Of a stretch of 64,000 nucleotides of DNA, positions 60,655 through 64,000 are shown in pieces. This DNA is from Bryobacteraceae bacterium. Its GTDB lineage: Bacteria; Acidobacteriota; Terriglobia; Bryobacterales; Bryobacteraceae. Within the stretch, counting starts at the first letter, position 1; each line of letters starts with the position of its first letter. The stretch covers positions 48,898 through 112,897 of the forward strand of contig JAHCHE010000029.1 in assembly GCA_026129905.1 (NCBI GenBank). Direction: 5' to 3'. A model generated the notes under the pieces. That model searched no databases and was not told the DNA's origin. It worked only from the letters and a program-made list of their open reading frames with translations. Made by a program: the position numbers and the translations under genes.

Positions 60655-62272
60655 GGCTCCTCCGTTCCTGGGGCGGCGCCAGAGAAATGACGGGGATATT
60701 CCAGAAAAGGTGCGGCGGCAGGGCCGACGGCGCGGCGCCGCGGACCTTCGGAGACACGCCCAGCAAAACGTCAGGATGCAGGAGGAAGACGATTGGGACC
60801 TGTTCCGCGAGCACTTCCTGCACGCGATCAAATGCTTTCTTGCGAGCGGCCAGGGTAGGCGCGGCCGCCTGTTCGGACATGAGCCGGTCGATTTCCGCCT
60901 CCCACTCCGTGGCGGGCTTGGCTTGCCGGGGGTTCCACGCGTGATGCGTCCCGGAACTCACCAGGAGATTGGTTTGCGTGTTGGGGTCGATCTCGACGTT
61001 GGACAGGCCGAGCAGGCAGGCGTCGTAAGCGTTGGTGCGGGTGATACGCTCGATCAGCGACTGAAATTCGATGGGCGTGAAGTTCACCCGGATTCCGATT
61101 TTCAGGAGGTCGTGCTGGACCATTGCGCCGATTTGTTCCCTCGGCCGGCTGCCCGCGTTGGTGATGAGCGAAAATTCCACCGAGTTTCCGTCCCGGTCGC
61201 GCAGCGTTTTTCCGTCCAGGCGGAAACCGTCCTGCCTCAGCAGGTCCAGGGCCTGCGCCGGATCGTGCTTGTGAGCGGTCAACCGGGAGTTCCACCATTG
61301 GCGGTTCGCCTGCGAGACAGGACCAACCGCGGGACGCGCGTAGCCCCGGTAGGCCAGCCGGATCAAGTCGTCGCGGTTGATGGCGGCGGAAACCGCCCGG
61401 CGAAACCGCCGCGACTGGAACCATCGCCTTTTGTGCGGCGCCAGCGGCCCGTCCGGAACCTGGTTGAACCATAGGAATTCGGTGTCGAGCGAAGGTCCGG
61501 CGTCGACGACCATGGCAGGAGCCTCTTTGCGCAAGCGTTCAAAAGCCTCCGGCGCGAGCTTGTCGACGAAATGCAGCTTTCCGCGGCGGAACCGCGCCAA
61601 TTCGATTTCCCGGTTGCTCTGGATGTCCAGGCGAATGGTCTCGAGGCGGGGCAGCCGCTTTCCGGCGCTGCTTCGCCAGTAATGCGGATTGCGCTTGAGG
61701 AGAACGTACTGGCCCGCCTTGTACGCATCGAGCATGAACGGGCCGAGGACGGCTTTTTCCGGCGGGACTTGGCGAGCCGGCGAGATGGCGAGTTGATCGA
61801 ACAGCGATTCGACGCCGGCGACAGGCGCGGAGAAGAAGACGGAGACGCCCTGGGGCCCGGTCGGCGCGGCAGTGATCCGGCCGCCGGAGGAACGGAACGT
61901 ATCCGCGATGGCCGAGGTCAGTTCCGGGTCCGTGAGGCGGCGAACCGTCGCCGCCACGTCGGCCGGACCGAACGGCGCGCCGTCGGAGAACCGCACGCCT
62001 TCGCGCAGCGTGAAGTCAATGCGCTTGCCGTTGTCCCGTACGGTCCAGGACTTCGCCAGTTCCGGTTCGAGCTTCTGGGTCTGCCGGTTCAGGCGCAGCA
62101 GCGTGCCCGCCGTGAGATAACGAACCGCCTCGGAGGCATCCTCGGCGGCCAGCAGGGGATCGAACGTTCGCGGGTCCGCGCGCAGGCAGAAGCGCAGCTC
62201 GGACCTCTCCTGCGCGGCGACGCCCGACGCGAGCGCGGCAACAAGCGCCAGCCTGAGAAATGCTACTCCCAC
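60650..62272 (-). CDS. ABC transporter substrate-binding protein (family 5, dipeptide/oligopeptide type)
   Basis: The 540-aa lipoprotein-sized periplasmic receptor has a signal peptide (FLRLALVAALASGVAAQ) and SBP_bac_5 features: LRFCLRADPRTFDPL at the mature start, LEPELAKSWTVRDNGKRIDF, LREGVRFSDGAPFGPADVAA, and late blocks FRRAVSAAINRDDLI and ALDLLRQDGFRLDG. No lipobox Cys is seen. GTG 62272 overlaps the permease stop by 10 bp. It probably binds peptides, but family 5 also includes nickel and sugar-oligomer receptors. Confidence 0.85.
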   Translation of the reverse strand: MGVAFLRLALVAALASGVAAQERSELRFCLRADPRTFDPLLAAEDASEAVRYLTAGTLLRLNRQTQKLEPELAKSWTVRDNGKRIDFTLREGVRFSDGAPFGPADVAATVRRLTDPELTSAIADTFRSSGGRITAAPTGPQGVSVFFSAPVAGVESLFDQLAISPARQVPPEKAVLGPFMLDAYKAGQYVLLKRNPHYWRSSAGKRLPRLETIRLDIQSNREIELARFRRGKLHFVDKLAPEAFERLRKEAPAMVVDAGPSLDTEFLWFNQVPDGPLAPHKRRWFQSRRFRRAVSAAINRDDLIRLAYRGYARPAVGPVSQANRQWWNSRLTAHKHDPAQALDLLRQDGFRLDGKTLRDRDGNSVEFSLITNAGSRPREQIGAMVQHDLLKIGIRVNFTPIEFQSLIERITRTNAYDACLLGLSNVEIDPNTQTNLLVSSGTHHAWNPRQAKPATEWEAEIDRLMSEQAAAPTLAARKKAFDRVQEVLAEQVPIVFLLHPDVLLGVSPKVRGAAPSALPPHLFWNIPVISLAPPQERRSH

Positions 62273-63069
62273 GCGCCCCTCCCCGACACGAGGAAGTGGA
62301 GGCTGCCCACGACCAGGACAAGCAGCGCGGCCGGCGCGAGGATCCACGGCGATTCCGGGATCCGGTGGTAATTCTGAAGCTCGGCCAGAATGTTGCCCCA
62401 TGACGGGATTGGCTCGGTGACGCCCAGGCCGAGCACGCCCAGATTCGCCTCCGTCAGCAGGAAGACCGGTACGAGCACCCAGAACTGCGCCGAGAGCACC
62501 GGCCTCAGGTTGGGCGCCATGTGAAACCACAGCAGGCGCCAGGTTCCACAACCGTACGCGCGCGCGTGGAGGATCGGCCCCGCTTCGCGCATCCCGGCCA
62601 CGCTGGCGCGCACAACCCGCGCCCCGGATGCCCAGCCAACACCGGCCAACAGCAGAAACGTGGCGGCGATTGAAATCCACCCCGCGGCGTCCAGCGGAAG
62701 CAGGGCGCGCAGCATCAACAGCGCGAACAGCCACGGCAGCGAGAGAAACAAGTCGATCGCGATGCCCGCCGCCCGATCCAGCCAGCCTCCGAAGTATCCG
62801 GCCGCCAGTCCGATCACGGCGCCGATCGCTATCGCCAGCAGAGCGGCCGCCGGCGCGCAGAGCAGCGACACGCGCACGCCATGCAGCAGGCGCGAAAACC
62901 GGTCCCGCCCCACGTCGTCGGTTCCGAGGAGAAAGCGGCGGGACGGTCCCTCGTTCGCGTGATCGCGAAACTGCGCCGCGTAATCGTGCCGCGCGAACGC
63001 GTCCGCTCCCGCGGCCAGAACCGCTACGCCGATCAGCACGGCGGCGGCGGCAGTGCGAAGCGCTTTCAT
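62263..63069 (-). CDS. ABC transporter permease (DppC/OppC-like)
   Basis: The 268-aa permease has an N-terminal span, the RRFLLGTDDVGRDRFSRLLHG motif of DppC proteins, five further spans and the EAA-like loop GMREAGPILHARAYG. It forms the channel with the DppB-like partner, whose stop codon overlaps its start (ATGA). Start ATG 63069. Confidence 0.88.
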   Translation of the reverse strand: MKALRTAAAAVLIGVAVLAAGADAFARHDYAAQFRDHANEGPSRRFLLGTDDVGRDRFSRLLHGVRVSLLCAPAAALLAIAIGAVIGLAAGYFGGWLDRAAGIAIDLFLSLPWLFALLMLRALLPLDAAGWISIAATFLLLAGVGWASGARVVRASVAGMREAGPILHARAYGCGTWRLLWFHMAPNLRPVLSAQFWVLVPVFLLTEANLGVLGLGVTEPIPSWGNILAELQNYHRIPESPWILAPAALLVLVVGSLHFLVSGRGAWE

Positions 63070-63959
63070 GACGCTCGCCCCGCCGGCCGCGCCGCCGCGA
63101 CATCGGCCAGCAGATTTGCCATCACCGTCACGGCTGTCAGCAGCAGCGTGACGGTTACCAAAATGGGCAGATCTCGTCCCAGCGCGGCGCGCCAGGCGAG
63201 CTGGCCGATGCCCGCCGAGTCGGCTAGGGCTTCAATCGGAATCGACGCGCCGAACGCCAGCGCCATCGATACGCCGGCCAACGCCGCTATGGGGGCCAGC
63301 GCCGTGGGAACCACGTGGAGCGCGAAAACACGCGTCCTCGACAGGCCTCCGGCGCGCGCCATCAGGACGTGGGGCCGGACCAGGGCTGCCCGGAGCTGTT
63401 CATAGACATGCGGGAAGACGCGCGGGAAGACGACCGCCGCGATGGCTGCCCCGGGAGGGAATCCGGCGACCAGGCAGACAGTGGCGATCACGGCCGAAGG
63501 CACGCTCAGCAGCGTTCCGCTGATGGCCAGCGAACCCAGCAGGACGCCGGTTCGCCGCATCAGCGCGCTCGCCGCGCCGAGCGACAGGGCCAAGCTCCAG
63601 CCCAGCGCGAGGCCCACGCCCACAGTGCGCAGCGTTAACGGCAATCGCTCGCGAACGAGAGCCGAGACAGGCTGGCCATACAGCGTGGATTGCCCGGCGT
63701 CCCCCCGAACGAGTCCGCCCAGATAGCCAATGTAGAAGGCGGGAAGGTCCTGACCCGTCGAATGCTCCCGCCGAAGCGCTTCCAGGCTCCCCGCCGAGAG
63801 CCTCGGATCCAGTTCCTGTTCGCTGATTCCGAAGCCCGGCGCAAAGCGGATCAGCGTTGCTCCGACAAGCCCTGAAACCGCCAGGATCAGAAGCGCCCGG
63901 CATATCGCCCAGGCCGCCCGTGCCGGAGGCGACCGCCTCGACAACATCGTTTCCGACAT
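63066..63959 (-). CDS. ABC transporter permease (DppB/OppB-like)
   Basis: The 297-aa permease has an N-terminal span (ALLILAVSGLVGATLIRFAP), the periplasmic GDAGQSTLYGQPVSALVRER loop of DppB proteins, five further spans and the EAA-like HVLMARAGGLSRTRVF loop. It is the first gene of the ABC operon (B-C-A-D order). GGAGGAAG precedes ATG 63959 by 12 nt. The promoter is in the last 40 bases of the window or beyond. Confidence 0.88.
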   Translation of the reverse strand: MSETMLSRRSPPARAAWAICRALLILAVSGLVGATLIRFAPGFGISEQELDPRLSAGSLEALRREHSTGQDLPAFYIGYLGGLVRGDAGQSTLYGQPVSALVRERLPLTLRTVGVGLALGWSLALSLGAASALMRRTGVLLGSLAISGTLLSVPSAVIATVCLVAGFPPGAAIAAVVFPRVFPHVYEQLRAALVRPHVLMARAGGLSRTRVFALHVVPTALAPIAALAGVSMALAFGASIPIEALADSAGIGQLAWRAALGRDLPILVTVTLLLTAVTVMANLLADVAAARPAGRAS

Positions 63960-64000
63960 TCTACCGCTTCCTCCACCCCTGACGCGCGCTGGCCCGGCCC

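Overview
The window is GC-rich, densely packed chromosomal DNA. It most resembles an acidobacterium of the Bryobacterales/Solibacter type. This is inferred from the many Tat-exported carbohydrate enzymes, enolase-superfamily dehydratases, PQQ-type propellers, sensor kinases and ECF sigma factors; there is no rRNA or other marker to confirm it. No tRNA, rRNA, CRISPR array or complete insertion sequence was seen.

Layout. 1-11.1 kb: a truncated exported protein, an amidohydrolase, an operon of DUF2848 protein, cupin and HpaB-type hydroxylase, two very small genes, a large FGE-like/FN3/rhamnogalacturonan-lyase-like protein, a FucI-like protein coupled to an M20 amidohydrolase, and a Tat-exported enolase-superfamily enzyme. 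11.1-12.4 kb: a decayed FG-GAP repeat gene followed by non-coding DNA with stacked hairpins. 12.4-24.2 kb: two overlapping FemAB/GNAT-type genes, a ManD/RspA-like dehydratase, a 565-aa protein whose C-terminus resembles the anthrax edema factor/ExoY adenylyl cyclase, an ECF sigma factor, a CehA/McbA-type PHP metallohydrolase, a MEDS-PAS histidine kinase and an unknown protein. 24.4-26.3 kb: a wrecked defence island (frameshifted DrmD-type helicase, an MNT/HEPN pair whose HEPN gene has an in-frame stop, and a stub of a DUF499 ATPase). 26.4-32.7 kb: uvrB, a DUF2520-type protein, a secreted acidobacterial-type protein, a GH88 enzyme and a Tat-exported TIM-barrel reductase-like protein.

32.9-39.4 kb: an integrase remnant, a broken sugar-fold gene, a RhaT-type transporter, a GH2 enzyme and a 5'-damaged GH5-like gene. 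39.4-43.5 kb: hemerythrin, fatty-acid hydroxylase, PQQ/EF-hand propeller, alpha/beta hydrolase and vapBC. 43.5-51.4 kb: UDP-glucose dehydrogenase, a radical SAM/SPASM protein, then class II photolyase, TIGR01777 epimerase, MFS sugar-acid transporter and PfkB kinase, and a membrane protein. 51.9-59.7 kb: a structured leader, two paralogous subtilisins ending in Trp-Gly hexapeptide arrays, a hybrid histidine kinase, and a receiver-GAF-kinase protein that lacks the phospho-accepting His. 59.8-64 kb: a four-gene Dpp/Opp-type ABC transporter operon.

How the genes fit together. The metabolic theme is plant cell-wall and pectin sugars: PL11-like and GH88 enzymes, GH2 and GH5-like hydrolases, a rhamnose transporter, sugar-acid dehydratases, a hexuronate/galactonate-type MFS carrier and a KDG-kinase-like PfkB protein. 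Several genes (amidohydrolase, uvrB, fatty-acid hydroxylase, vapB, ugd) have a -10-like hexamer ending exactly 7 nt before the start codon, which points to leaderless transcripts. The standout observations are the edema-factor/ExoY-like toxin candidate, the WG-repeat subtilisin pair, the decayed defence island and the histidine-less kinase.
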